From NCBI GenBank assembly GCA_947074195.1, contig CAMTOS010000012.1, positions 1-46,737 on the forward strand: DNA of 46,737 bases, read 5' to 3'. The first letter of the stretch is position 1; each line of letters opens with the position of its first letter. The notes under the pieces are model-generated. The model was given only the letters and a program-made list of their open reading frames with translations. It searched no databases and had not been told where the DNA came from. The position numbers were made by a program, and so were the translations under genes. Origin of the DNA: an uncultured Bacteroides sp. Its GTDB lineage: Bacteria > Bacteroidota > Bacteroidia > Bacteroidales > Bacteroidaceae. Positions 8,064 to 16,878 of the stretch are shown one piece after another.

Positions 8064-9122
8064 TTAATAATTGATGCGCAAACCGCAAAGTAAATTAAAG
8101 TTAGTTGGTCGTGCTGTGCGTACGCTTTTTTGTTTGGAATCAGTAGAGAAGTAATGGCTTACTCCCGGTTCAACGAATAAAGCCAGTTTATCTGAGAGGT
8201 TAATATTTGCCCCTACCCCCGCATTTACAGAGAGTTGTACGGGCTCTTTTCTAAAACTATTATCGGGCGCACCTGCTATGCATTTCTCAGCAGTTCCACC
8301 AATAGAGGCATAAAGGTTTACGTATTTTGAATTTAAGAAGTAACCGTTTGCCTTCAACGGAATACCTATATAATGAAGAGCCTTAGAAATAGAAGGTATT
8401 CTGGCATATTGCAAACCGCCTTCGAGACCCAGATATTTATTGATTCTGCGCTCGGCAGTAACACTGGCAATACAGGGCAGTCCGGAGAACTTTTTATCGG
8501 GCAATGCTATTCCGGCTCCAGCTTTCATACTCCATTTACCAGATGTCTTTTGAGATTCAGTCTTATGAATTTCTTCAGGAGCTGCAGAGCTACTGGCTGC
8601 TGGATAATCATTGTTCAAAGCCACACGCCATAATGAATAATCATCGAAACGATTCGCATAATTATTACGCGAATAGATCACAGACTCAGTCATTGAGAAA
8701 GTCATCGAGATGTGAACATAATCATAATCATCTTCGCTATCGGCGGCATATGAAACAAAAGTAGCAGACGGACTGCCATTAACCAGAGAATTGTAGTTAT
8801 TCGCATCAGCAACTGGCTGAGGCGCAAAAGGAGTTGTCATTTCTGAGTTTGCAGGATATTGGTCTACAGAGACAACAAAAGGAGCAAATGCTTCGCTGAT
8901 TTCTTCTTTTGGCGAGAGCATCCAGATAGTAGCTGAGGAGGCAAGAATTAATAAAAGAATTGCCGCCGAAGTCGTGAGTCGACGAAACATAAGTCGCTTA
9001 CGCATTTGCGTATGTGCTATGCCGGTGTTTAATTGCTGCCAGAATTCTTCTTTAACAGGCATCTCCATTTCGTTGAGCCTGGAACGAAACAATTCCGACA
9101 AATCATCCATTTCTTTCTTCAT
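8064..9122 (-). CDS. Anti-sigma-like inner-membrane protein with C-terminal outer-membrane-type beta-barrel
   Basis: 352 residues with an unusual layout. Residues 1-48 are charged and cytoplasmic-looking (EEFWQQLNTG, then a basic MRKRLMFRR run). Residues 50-69 are a transmembrane helix. Residues 70-195 form a low-complexity linker. Residues 196-352 show alternating beta-strands typical of small outer-membrane barrels (KAGAGIALP, LGLEGGLQYARI, LFVEPGVSHYF) and end in an aromatic residue. The gene overlaps the sigma-factor gene by 20 bp (8 bp if Met5 at 9110 is the start), the usual coupling of sigma and anti-sigma. I infer that the N-terminus holds the sigma factor and the barrel or linker senses the envelope. 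No ZAS/zinc motif is visible. Confidence 0.78.
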   Translation of the reverse strand: MKKEMDDLSELFRSRLNEMEMPVKEEFWQQLNTGIAHTQMRKRLMFRRLTTSAAILLLILASSATIWMLSPKEEISEAFAPFVVSVDQYPANSEMTTPFAPQPVADANNYNSLVNGSPSATFVSYAADSEDDYDYVHISMTFSMTESVIYSRNNYANRFDDYSLWRVALNNDYPAASSSAAPEEIHKTESQKTSGKWSMKAGAGIALPDKKFSGLPCIASVTAERRINKYLGLEGGLQYARIPSISKALHYIGIPLKANGYFLNSKYVNLYASIGGTAEKCIAGAPDNSFRKEPVQLSVNAGVGANINLSDKLALFVEPGVSHYFSTDSKQKSVRTARPTNFNLLCGLRINY

Positions 9123-9651
9123 TTTCTCTATACATTTTTATCTTTTCTGCTAATAAATATTTTGCCCGGTGAAGTTGTGAAGCAGAAGAGTGTTCTTTTA
9201 TATGCAGCATATCGGCAATCTCTTTATGAGATTTTTCCTCGAAGACATATAAGTTGAATACCGTTCGGCAACCTGCAGGCAATTCGGCAACAAATCCCAT
9301 TAATATTTCCTGTGAAAGATGACTTCCGGCATCGTTGGTTTCAGGAATATCGGGCAAGACTTCTTCATTAACGATCAGCTGAGAAAAGCGTTTCTGTTTT
9401 CTAAGATAGTCTATCGACTGTGTAACCATCACTCGCGTAATCCAGGTAGATAAAGAAGACTCTCCCCTGAAATTAAAATGGGTAAAGATCTTTATAAAAC
9501 CATCGTGAAGAACATCATATGCGGCATCCATATCACCCGTATAACGGTAGCACACTGCCAGCATCTTATTAGAGTAGAGCGTATACAGTTTCTTCCGGGC
9601 GGTGTCTTTACCACTGCGGCAACCATTAATAAGTTCTATCTCATTCTCCAA
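9103..9651 (-). CDS. ECF-type RNA polymerase sigma factor
   Basis: 182-residue group 4 sigma factor. Region 2 is clear (KMLAVCYRYTGDMDAAYDVLHDGFIKIF, residues 29-56; followed by SSLSTWITRVMVTQSIDYLRKQKR), and region 4 contains the helix-turn-helix KSHKEIADMLHIKEHSSASQ around residues 142-161. The only sensible in-frame start is a TTG at 9651: the frame has no ATG upstream before a stop, and the next internal Met (residue 29) would cut into region 2. The nearby ATG at 9644 is out of frame. It heads the operon with the anti-sigma/barrel protein, lipoprotein, exported protein and FabK-like enzyme. Such sigma factors often control their own operon. Confidence 0.93.
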   Translation of the reverse strand: MENEIELINGCRSGKDTARKKLYTLYSNKMLAVCYRYTGDMDAAYDVLHDGFIKIFTHFNFRGESSLSTWITRVMVTQSIDYLRKQKRFSQLIVNEEVLPDIPETNDAGSHLSQEILMGFVAELPAGCRTVFNLYVFEEKSHKEIADMLHIKEHSSASQLHRAKYLLAEKIKMYRENEERNG

Positions 9652-9727
9652 TTTTGTGCGTTTTATTGAAACAACAGTCGTTTATTGCGCCTTTTATTCT
9701 TTTGACGTAGCATCATGCAGAATACTG

Positions 9728-9735
9728 CAAAGAAA
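9728..9735 (-). promoter_or_regulatory. Possible promoter element of the sigma operon
   Basis: Minus-strand TTTCTTTG (within a TACATTTTTCTTTGC stretch) keeps the TTTG of the -7 box but not the TA. The weak match may mean the operon uses its own ECF sigma factor. The leader would be about 70 nt. Confidence 0.25.
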
Positions 9736-9789
9736 AATGTAAAATGAAGTTAAAAAGCAATTCTTTTCTTTTTAGGTGGGGATAAAAAG

Positions 9790-9831
9790 AAATCTCACAG
9801 CGCAATTTAATAAAATTGAACCATGAGATTT
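9790..9831 (-). terminator. Rho-independent terminator of nadC
   Basis: AAATCTCA (9790-9797) pairs with TGAGATTT (9824-9831), and an inner CAATTT/AAATTG stem (9803-9808 with 9813-9818) extends the hairpin. On the minus strand it is followed by CTTTTTATC. It separates nadC from the sigma operon. Confidence 0.75.
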
Positions 9832-9858
9832 ATGTAGTTTCTTTTAATTAAGAAAATA

Positions 9859-10704
9859 TTAGCAAGCTTTAAAGCTCATATCGAGACCTTTCACAGAATG
9901 TGTCAATGCGCCAACCGAAATAAAGTCAACACCACAAACTGCATAGTCGCGAAGTGTATCGAAGGTAATACCACCAGACGATTCTGTTTCGCACTGACCG
10001 TTTACAATCTCTACCGCTTTCTTTGTCATTTCAGGAGTGAAGTTATCAAACATAACGCGGTCTACACCAAGTTCAAGCGCTTGTTGCAATTCATCGAAGT
10101 TACGCACCTCAAGTTCGATCTTCAAATCTTTGCCATGCGTCTTGCAATATTCTTTTGCACGGTTCACAGCTTTATCGATACCACCTGCGAAGTCAACATG
10201 ATTATCTTTAATCAGAATCATATCAAACAAACCGATGCGATGATTTACACCTCCACCGATTTTTACAGCCATCTTCTCGATAATACGCATACCAGGAGTG
10301 GTTTTACGGGTATCGAGTACACGAGTATGTGTACCTTCAAGCTGATTCTGATATTTACGGGTCATGGTAGCAATACCGCTCATACGCTGCATTACATTCA
10401 GCATCAGACGTTCGGTTTGCAACAATGATTGTACTTTACCTTCCACAATCATAGCCACATCGCCGGGATTTACTTCAGTACCATCCTGGATAAAGACCTC
10501 TACTTTCATGGTAGGATCGAAGCGATTAAAGATTTCTTTAGCCACTTCAATACCGGCTAAAACACCTTTTTCTTTAATAAGTAACTTTGATTTTCCGATA
10601 GCGGTTTCAGGAATACAAGAAAGTGTGGTATGATCACCATCACCAATATCTTCTGCGAATGCAAGATCGATCAGTTTATCGATCAATTCTTTTTCTTTAG
10701 TCAT
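9859..10704 (-). CDS. nadC: Nicotinate-nucleotide pyrophosphorylase (quinolinate phosphoribosyltransferase)
   Basis: 281-residue enzyme converting quinolinate and PRPP to nicotinate mononucleotide, CO2 and pyrophosphate in de novo NAD synthesis. Family signatures are AEDIGDGDHTT at the N-terminus, DTRKTTPGMR near residue 130, NHRIGLFDMILIKDNH near 155-170, ELEVRN, and VDFISVGALTHS near the end. Full length, and the ATG at 10704 gives the expected N-terminus. The start overlaps the end of the DUF4783-like gene by 8 bp, so the two are co-transcribed and perhaps translationally coupled. A terminator follows at 9790-9831. Confidence 0.97.
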   Translation of the reverse strand: MTKEKELIDKLIDLAFAEDIGDGDHTTLSCIPETAIGKSKLLIKEKGVLAGIEVAKEIFNRFDPTMKVEVFIQDGTEVNPGDVAMIVEGKVQSLLQTERLMLNVMQRMSGIATMTRKYQNQLEGTHTRVLDTRKTTPGMRIIEKMAVKIGGGVNHRIGLFDMILIKDNHVDFAGGIDKAVNRAKEYCKTHGKDLKIELEVRNFDELQQALELGVDRVMFDNFTPEMTKKAVEIVNGQCETESSGGITFDTLRDYAVCGVDFISVGALTHSVKGLDMSFKAC

Positions 10705-11086
10705 TTATCTTATCAATTCTAATTTGATGAATTAAATATTCATTTCTTTCTTTTCGTAAATAGCAGTTTACTCTGTAGCAGCCCTGCATGGTCGATAATG
10801 TTCCGATCATAAAACCAGAATCATCCCGTTTGCCCTGATGGTTGACTACGAAGTCGTTTACTTTGTGGTTTGAGAAAAACCCTTTTATATTACTTTCGGC
10901 AAGACGCCCCTCATTACTTTGTTTGTCCAGAATAATGAGTTCTACATTATCACTGAAGTAACGTCTGAGTTCATCAGAATTTCCCTTTTTAAAAGCAGAA
11001 ATTATTTCTACCGGAACACTTTGTGCAATTAATGCAACATAGACAAAAAGCAATCCGGCTGTACTTAAAAATAATCTTTTCTTCAT
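10697..11086 (-). CDS. Small exported DUF4783-like protein
   Basis: 129 residues from the ATG at 11086, which begins a signal peptide (MKKRLFLSTAGLLFVYVALIAQ). An upstream in-frame start would add 13 residues before the basic signal start. The mature part (VPVEIISAFKKGNSDELRRYFSDNVEL) resembles the NTF2-like fold of the Bacteroidota family DUF4783, with alternating strands and few polar catalytic candidates. It precedes nadC with an 8-bp overlap, an arrangement I recall from other Bacteroidales, but no NAD-related role follows from the sequence. A TATCTTTG box lies about 60 bp upstream and probably drives both genes. Confidence 0.8.
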   Translation of the reverse strand: MKKRLFLSTAGLLFVYVALIAQSVPVEIISAFKKGNSDELRRYFSDNVELIILDKQSNEGRLAESNIKGFFSNHKVNDFVVNHQGKRDDSGFMIGTLSTMQGCYRVNCYLRKERNEYLIHQIRIDKIND

Positions 11087-11144
11087 AACCTTGAGCTTTT
11101 CAATAGTAATATAATAACTTATCACTAATTAACTTAATGATAGG

Positions 11145-11152
11145 CAAAGATA
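11145..11152 (-). promoter_or_regulatory. -7 box for DUF4783-like gene and nadC
   Basis: TATCTTTG on the minus strand, perfect match to TAnnTTTG. It lies back to back with the rlmH promoter box 35 bp away. Confidence 0.6.
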
Positions 11153-11186
11153 GTGATTTAAGCTAAACCATATCTATTTTATTGTC

Positions 11187-11194
11187 TATTTTTG
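11187..11194 (+). promoter_or_regulatory. -7 box for rlmH
   Basis: TATTTTTG, followed 24 bp later by the rlmH ATG. It overlaps a longer open frame, which supports the later start for rlmH. Confidence 0.6.
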
Positions 11195-11218
11195 CAGCCT
11201 AATAGAATAAGTACCCGT

Positions 11219-11692
11219 ATGAAAACAACTCTACTTGTCGTTGGCAAGACTGTTGAAGCTCATTATATTGCCGCTATCAACGACTATACACAACGTACCA
11301 AACGATATATTTCATTTGATATTGAAGTGATTCCTGAACTAAAAAATACGAAGAGTCTTTCAGCAGAACAGCAGAAAGAAAAGGAAGGTGAATTGATATG
11401 CAAGGCTCTTCAGCCCGGCGATTTTGTGGTACTTCTCGATGAACACGGAAAAGAAAGACGCTCTATTGAGTTTGCCGACTGGATGAAACATAAGATGAAT
11501 ACAGTCAACAAGCGTCTGATCTTTATTATCGGTGGTCCTTACGGTTTCTCACAAAGTGTTTACGACCGGGCTAATGAAAAGATATCGATGTCGAAAATGA
11601 CTTTCTCACATCAGATGATCCGCCTTATTTTTGTAGAACAATTATATCGTGCAATGAACATCCTTAATGGAGGTCCGTATCATCACGAATAA
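11219..11692 (+). CDS. rlmH: 23S rRNA (pseudouridine1915-N3)-methyltransferase
   Basis: 157-residue SPOUT methyltransferase that methylates pseudouridine 1915 in helix 69 of 23S rRNA using S-adenosylmethionine. Family features are the start MKTTLLVVGKT, the LLDEHGKERRS stretch, the knot region FIIGGPYGFSQ and the C-terminal YHHE, which the family uses in catalysis. The frame is open 27 bp further upstream, but that extension runs through the promoter box, so the ATG at 11219 is the start. Length is normal. The stop is only 3 bp from the stop of the convergent aldose epimerase gene, with no terminator between. Confidence 0.97.
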   Translation: MKTTLLVVGKTVEAHYIAAINDYTQRTKRYISFDIEVIPELKNTKSLSAEQQKEKEGELICKALQPGDFVVLLDEHGKERRSIEFADWMKHKMNTVNKRLIFIIGGPYGFSQSVYDRANEKISMSKMTFSHQMIRLIFVEQLYRAMNILNGGPYHHE

Positions 11693-11695
11693 TTA

Positions 11696-12847
11696 TTAGT
11701 TGTTTGCAGTTTCCGGTAAAACCGAGAATTTGTAAATACAACGGCTGTTATATTTTTCTCCCGGATTAAGCTGCGCAGTTGGCCATTCTGGTTTATTTGG
11801 TGTATCCGGGAATTTCTGAGTTTCCAGACAAGTTGCAGCTCTTTGGTTGTATGTAATTCCTTTTTTACCGGCAAGAGTACCATCAAGGAAATTACCAGTA
11901 TAGAACTGGATACCTGGTTCATTAGTATAAACATCCATCACGATACCAGAGGCAGGTGAAATCAATGTTGCACAAACCTGATTGATATCACCGTTTGTAT
12001 TTAACACCCAGTTGTGATCAAAGCCATTTCCATACTTTAATTGTTCGAAATCGAAGTTATTAATATTCTCGCCGATACGTGTTGGCTGACGCAAATCCAT
12101 TGGCGTACCATCTACCAAAAGAATATCACCGGTTGTCATATAAGTACTGTCTACCGGAGTAAATCCATCGGCATTAATTACGATTAACTGGTTTTCATTC
12201 GATTTGGCATTACCATCAAGATTGAAATATGAGTGATTTGTCATATTCACAACTGTAGGCTGATCTGTTTCTGCTTCATACTGAATATCAAGAGCATTAT
12301 CATCAGTCAGCGTCATCAATACTTTAGAAGTAAGATTACCAGGGAAACCTTCCTGACCATCAACATCTGTATAAGTCAATTCTAATTGTTGTGGAGAAAG
12401 CTGTTTCGCATCGAATATCTGGTATTGATAACCTTCAGGACCACCATGCAAACAGTGTCCAAAGTTATTCTTAGGCAAGTCATACTCCACTCCGTTCAAT
12501 GTAAATTTACCTTGTCCGATACGATTAGCATAACGGCCAATAGTTGCACCAAAGTCGGTCGGGTTGCGGATATAGTCTGCGATATTATCAAAACCTAAAA
12601 CAACATCCTGCATTGTACCATCTTTATCGGGAACCATGATTGAAACCACGCGCCCGCCAAAGTTAGTTACACAAACCTCCATGTTGTTCTTATTTTTCAA
12701 TACATAAAGATCTGTTTTCTTTCCATTCAGTTCTGATTGAAATTTGGCAGGATTCAAACCCGATTCTGTTCTTTCGATTCGTGCCTGTGGATTGCAAGAT
12801 GCCAGCATAAGTAAGCTGAGAGCAAATATTGATTCTTTTATTTTCAT
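11696..12847 (-). CDS. Aldose 1-epimerase (mutarotase), lipoprotein
   Basis: 383-residue GalM-type mutarotase with an N-terminal lipoprotein signal (LASC, Cys18), so it is anchored in the envelope and acts on sugars before import. Catalytic features are the substrate-binding TIGRYANRIGQGKF (about 102-115), HCLHGG (131-136), NHSYFNLDG with His205 as the probable acid, and TNEPGIQFYTG with the candidate catalytic Glu near the C-terminus. Position downstream of the arabinose operon suggests it interconverts alpha and beta anomers of L-arabinose or similar sugars. A terminator-like hairpin in the 114-bp gap after araB suggests reduced or separate transcription. Confidence 0.92.
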   Translation of the reverse strand: MKIKESIFALSLLMLASCNPQARIERTESGLNPAKFQSELNGKKTDLYVLKNKNNMEVCVTNFGGRVVSIMVPDKDGTMQDVVLGFDNIADYIRNPTDFGATIGRYANRIGQGKFTLNGVEYDLPKNNFGHCLHGGPEGYQYQIFDAKQLSPQQLELTYTDVDGQEGFPGNLTSKVLMTLTDDNALDIQYEAETDQPTVVNMTNHSYFNLDGNAKSNENQLIVINADGFTPVDSTYMTTGDILLVDGTPMDLRQPTRIGENINNFDFEQLKYGNGFDHNWVLNTNGDINQVCATLISPASGIVMDVYTNEPGIQFYTGNFLDGTLAGKKGITYNQRAATCLETQKFPDTPNKPEWPTAQLNPGEKYNSRCIYKFSVLPETANN

Positions 12848-12891
12848 TGTAGTATTTGTTTTAAAGTCGTTTGTTAGCTATAGAAAAAGCA

Positions 12892-12937
12892 ATAGTGCCG
12901 GTAAACCGAAATTGCATCCCGATTTTACCGACACTAT
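12892..12937 (-). terminator. Terminator-like hairpin between araB and the epimerase gene
   Basis: ATAGTG (12892-12897) pairs with CACTAT (12932-12937), and CGGTAAA (12899-12905) with TTTACCG (12924-12930), with one mismatch between the stems. On the minus strand it is followed by TTGCTTTTTC. It could end the arabinose transcript or only attenuate it before the epimerase gene. Confidence 0.65.
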
Positions 12938-12961
12938 AACCTTTATAAATGATATAGAAAA

Positions 12962-14638
12962 TTAAGCATGGAATAGTTCTCTTTCCGTGAATTCACCAAT
13001 CGCTTTATATTTTGCATAAATAGCCTGATACAATTTATGATTGTCTGCATTAGGATGATACTCTTTTGCAAAACCCGAATTCATTGCTGCAATAGCATCT
13101 TCCACTTTCGGATAAACGCCGGCTGCTGTAGCGGCAAACATAGCTGCTCCCAAAGCACAAGCCTGGTCAGTGTTACATACCTTAATAGGCATATTCAGCA
13201 CATCACTCATGGTCTGCATTACGAATGGAGATTTCAGAGCAATACCACCGATACCAATTACATTGTCAATTTTTACACCTTCGCTTACAAAGCGGTCAAC
13301 AATTGCTTTTGTACCAAATGCAGTAGCTTCTACCAATGCACGGAAAATCTGAGGCGCAGTTGTTCCAAGCGTTAAACCGGTGATTGTTCCTTTCAGCAAC
13401 TGGTTCGCATCAGGTGTACGACGGCCATTCATCCAGTCGGTAGCAATCACTGTGCTTTCGCTAACAGGAATTTTCTCAGCCTCTTTAGTTAGTTCAATCA
13501 GGATTCTTTCTGATGCTTCTTCAATTAGTTTGGCTTTGATATCATCGCTGATCAGCGTAGACTCTGCTACGATATGTTTCAACGGGAAATCAAGAACACG
13601 TTTGAACCATGCATAGATATCACCGAAAGCTGACTGTCCTGCTTCAAGTCCGATCATTCCCGGAATTACAGACCCATCTACCTGGCCACAAATACCTTTA
13701 ATCAGATTGTCACCGATTTCTTCGTGGCTTGCTACCATAACGTCGCAAGTTGATGTACCGATAACACGAACCAGCGTATTTGGAGTTACACCAGCACCTA
13801 CAGCACCCATATGGCAATCGTAAGCACCACCGGCAACCACTACGTCAGTAGACAGGCCAAGTTTATCGGCCCATTCTTTTGTCAGTTTTCCGACAGATTT
13901 CTCTGCAGTTTCTGTTTCGCAGAAAAGTCTTTCGCGGAAACCACCCAACAGAGGATCAAGCGCAACCAGGAATTCTTCTGATGGCAGACCACCCCATTTC
14001 GGATGCCACATCGCTTTATGTCCGTTCGCACAACGGCTGCGAACTACATCTTTAGAAGATGATGCACCAGTAAGAAGCGCAGGTAACCATTCGCAATATT
14101 CAACGATAGAGTACGCTTTTTCCCTTATCTTCTCATCTTCGCGAAGTACATGCAAAGCTTTCGCCCAGAACCATTCTGAAGAGTAGATACCACCTTCATA
14201 AGCTGTATAGTCAGTCTCCCACTCTTTGCTCAGTTTATTGATTTCGGCAGCTTCCTTAATTGCTGTATGATCTTTCCACAAAACAAACATCGCATTCGGA
14301 TTCTGTTCGAATTCTGGCAAAAGTGCAAGCGGTGTACCATTAGCATCTGTAAAAGCCGGAGTACTACCAGTCGTATCGAATGCAATACCAACCACATTCT
14401 TAGCAACATCAGCAGAACATTGCGCCAATGCACCTTTCACTGTAGCGATCAGTACATCGATATAATCCTGCGGATGCTGACGATATTGATTCTTAGACGG
14501 ATTACAGTATTTACCTTCCGACCATCTTGGATAACCTTTAACGCTTGTAGCCAAAGTTTCGCCGGTTGTAGCATTTACTACAAGAGCGCGAGCCGAGTCA
14601 CTTCCGTAATCAAGTCCGATAACATATTTCTGTTCCAT
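12962..14638 (-). CDS. araB: Ribulokinase
   Basis: 558-residue FGGY-family kinase that phosphorylates L-ribulose to L-ribulose 5-phosphate with ATP. The actin-like ATPase fold is marked by the N-terminal phosphate-1 motif (YVIGLDYGSDSARALV), AFDTTGSTP near residue 110, the VIGTSTCD stretch, WMNGRRTPDAN and the C-terminal adenosine motif GIGGIALKSPFVMQ. Length is close to the E. coli enzyme (566). It starts 5 bp after the araA stop, so translation is probably coupled. It is the third catabolic enzyme of the operon. A terminator-like hairpin follows. Confidence 0.97.
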   Translation of the reverse strand: MEQKYVIGLDYGSDSARALVVNATTGETLATSVKGYPRWSEGKYCNPSKNQYRQHPQDYIDVLIATVKGALAQCSADVAKNVVGIAFDTTGSTPAFTDANGTPLALLPEFEQNPNAMFVLWKDHTAIKEAAEINKLSKEWETDYTAYEGGIYSSEWFWAKALHVLREDEKIREKAYSIVEYCEWLPALLTGASSSKDVVRSRCANGHKAMWHPKWGGLPSEEFLVALDPLLGGFRERLFCETETAEKSVGKLTKEWADKLGLSTDVVVAGGAYDCHMGAVGAGVTPNTLVRVIGTSTCDVMVASHEEIGDNLIKGICGQVDGSVIPGMIGLEAGQSAFGDIYAWFKRVLDFPLKHIVAESTLISDDIKAKLIEEASERILIELTKEAEKIPVSESTVIATDWMNGRRTPDANQLLKGTITGLTLGTTAPQIFRALVEATAFGTKAIVDRFVSEGVKIDNVIGIGGIALKSPFVMQTMSDVLNMPIKVCNTDQACALGAAMFAATAAGVYPKVEDAIAAMNSGFAKEYHPNADNHKLYQAIYAKYKAIGEFTERELFHA

Positions 14639-14643
14639 ACTTA

Positions 14644-16155
14644 TTATAGAAGTGCTTTGTTCAACATATAATAGATCTCGTTCATACGAAGTTCTTTCTT
14701 GAATTCGCTGATCGTTGTATTCTCATCGATAACTACCATTTCGATACCTGCCATTTCAGCATAATCTTCCATATACTCTACAGTAAGGTCGAAAGAGAAG
14801 CTTGTGTGGTGTGTACCACCTGCAAGAATCCATGCAGCTGCACCAACTTCAAGGTTAGGTCTTGGAATCCAAAGTGCTGAAGCAACCGGAAGTTTAGGAA
14901 GATCTTTGCTCTTAATACAGTCAACTTTGTTCACGATCAGACGGAATCGGTTGCCAAGATCTACGATAGTTGCAGCAACACCTTCACCTTGCTTGCTTGT
15001 AAATACCAGACGTGCAGTTTCAGCATCGATACCAATACTTAAGCGGTGAACTTCAATTTTAGGTTTATGTTCAGCAATCAGTGGACAAACTTCGAGCATA
15101 TGCGCCTGAAGAATAGAGCTGTTTTCGCCATCAAAGTTCAATGTATAGTCTTCAAGGAAAGAGCAACCTTTAGGCATACCCTGACCCATAAACCACATGG
15201 TACGGAACAAAGCAGCAGTTTTCCAGTCACCTTCAGCACCGAAACCATAACCTTCAGCCATCAGACGTTGAGATGCCAAACCAGGAATCTGATCCAATAC
15301 ACCAAGGTCATTGAAGTTAGTTGTAAATGCTTTAGCGCCTTTATCTTTCAAAAGTCTTCTCAATGCAACTTCAGCTTTAGCAGCATTCCATACTGTTGTA
15401 AATGCTTCGCTCGATTTATCTTCTAATGCAGCCGCATGATCATATTCTTTGAAATAAACATCAACCATTGCCTGAGTATCTTCATCAGAAACGGCGTTGT
15501 AATATTCCATCAGGTCGTTTACCGGACAGTAATCCACATGATAACCCAATACTTGCTCAGCAGCCACTTTATCACCGTCAGTTACAGCAACATTGTTCAT
15601 TTGGTCACCAAAGCGCAGGATCAACATATCCTGAGAATCAGCCCAACCTGCACATACGCGCATCCATGAAGCGATTTTGCCTTGTGCAGCTTCATCCTGC
15701 CAGTGACCTACTACTACTTTGCGGTTTTTGCGCATGCGAGTCACCATATGACCAAATTCACGGTCACCATGAGCACTCTGGTTCAGGTTCATAAAGTCCA
15801 TATCCATTGTTTCCCATGGAATTTCTTTATTAAACTGTGTATGGAAGTGAAGCAATGGTTTACGCAATTCCTGCAAACCGTGAATCCACATTTTAGCAGG
15901 AGAGAAAGTATGCATCCATGTAATTACACCGATACATTTATCATCATTGTTAGCAGCTTTGAAAGCAGCAGTTACCTCTTTCGAAGAGTTTACTGTACCT
16001 TTATATACCACTTTCACAGGAAGGTTTCCACTTTCGTTCAAACCTTTTACCATTTCATTACTGTGAGCATCTACAGAAACAACTGCATCACCTCCGTATA
16101 ATAACTGTGCACCTGTGACAAACCACACTTCATATTGTTCAAATCCTTTTTCCAT
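14644..16155 (-). CDS. araA: L-arabinose isomerase
   Basis: 503-residue cytoplasmic isomerase converting L-arabinose to L-ribulose, manganese dependent in this family. The metal and catalytic residues known from E. coli AraA are visible in context: Glu in FGAEGDWKTAA, Glu in SFLEDYT, His in AHMLEVCP and His in GGTHHTSFS. Length matches the family (about 500). It begins 29 bp after the araD stop and ends 5 bp before araB. The start at 16155 gives an N-terminus beginning MEKGFEQYEVWFVTGAQ, equivalent to the usual start. Confidence 0.98.
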   Translation of the reverse strand: MEKGFEQYEVWFVTGAQLLYGGDAVVSVDAHSNEMVKGLNESGNLPVKVVYKGTVNSSKEVTAAFKAANNDDKCIGVITWMHTFSPAKMWIHGLQELRKPLLHFHTQFNKEIPWETMDMDFMNLNQSAHGDREFGHMVTRMRKNRKVVVGHWQDEAAQGKIASWMRVCAGWADSQDMLILRFGDQMNNVAVTDGDKVAAEQVLGYHVDYCPVNDLMEYYNAVSDEDTQAMVDVYFKEYDHAAALEDKSSEAFTTVWNAAKAEVALRRLLKDKGAKAFTTNFNDLGVLDQIPGLASQRLMAEGYGFGAEGDWKTAALFRTMWFMGQGMPKGCSFLEDYTLNFDGENSSILQAHMLEVCPLIAEHKPKIEVHRLSIGIDAETARLVFTSKQGEGVAATIVDLGNRFRLIVNKVDCIKSKDLPKLPVASALWIPRPNLEVGAAAWILAGGTHHTSFSFDLTVEYMEDYAEMAGIEMVVIDENTTISEFKKELRMNEIYYMLNKALL

Positions 16156-16184
16156 AATTGTATTTTTTTGTATTAGAGTTTATA

Positions 16185-16871
16185 TTATTTCTGTCCGTAA
16201 TAAGCATTAGGACCGTGTTTACGAGAAAAATGTTTTTCAACCAGCAACGGATTCATTGTCAGATGCGGATTGATAGTATAAGCAATTGAAGCCATTTTTG
16301 CCACACTCTCCATAACGACAGCATTGTGAACAGCATCATCGGCATTCTTACCCCAGGCAAATGGTCCGTGATTCTTCACCAGTACTGCAGGTGTATGAAC
16401 AGGATTCATTCCCTCAAAACGCTTCACAATAACATTTCCGGTTTCTTCCTCATAGTTGCCTTCCACTTCAGCCGCAGTCATATCAGCAGTACATGGAATG
16501 GCATCATGGAAATAATCGGCATGAGTTGTTCCGATATTTGGTAAATCGACTCCGGCCTGTGCCCATGCCGTAGCATATGTTGAGTGCGTATGTACCACTC
16601 CGCCTATTTCAGGGAAAGCTTTGTAAAGCACAAGGTGAGTCATGGTATCACTCGATGGTTTTAATTTTCCTTCGATGATTTTACCGTCGAGGTCAACTAC
16701 CACCATGTCATCGGCTTTCATATCTTCGTAACTAACGCCTGAAGGTTTGATCACCACTAATCCGCTTTCACGATCGATAGCCGATACATTACCCCATGTA
16801 AAAATAACCAGTCCGTGTTTTACCAGATCAAGATTGGCCCGGAAAACCTTTTCTTTCAATTCTTCTAACAT
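16185..16871 (-). CDS. araD: L-ribulose-5-phosphate 4-epimerase
   Basis: 228-residue class II aldolase-like zinc enzyme converting L-ribulose 5-phosphate to D-xylulose 5-phosphate, the entry to the pentose phosphate pathway. Visible family motifs are [22 protein letters not shown], the phosphate-binding PSSDTMTH, the metal ligands in [11 protein letters not shown] and the second histidine site in [12 protein letters not shown]. The C-terminal [10 protein letters not shown] is typical. Length equals the E. coli enzyme within a few residues. It starts 7 bp after the regulator gene and is the first enzyme gene of the operon. Confidence 0.97.
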   Translation of the reverse strand: MLEELKEKVFRANLDLVKHGLVIFTWGNVSAIDRESGLVVIKPSGVSYEDMKADDMVVVDLDGKIIEGKLKPSSDTMTHLVLYKAFPEIGGVVHTHSTYATAWAQAGVDLPNIGTTHADYFHDAIPCTADMTAAEVEGNYEEETGNVIVKRFEGMNPVHTPAVLVKNHGPFAWGKNADDAVHNAVVMESVAKMASIAYTINPHLTMNPLLVEKHFSRKHGPNAYYGQK

Positions 16872-16878
16872 GATCTTT

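Noticed and set aside
9898..10428. 176-codon plus-strand ORF
   Set aside because: Antisense shadow of nadC; composition is rich in Cys, His and Thr, as in other antisense shadows here.
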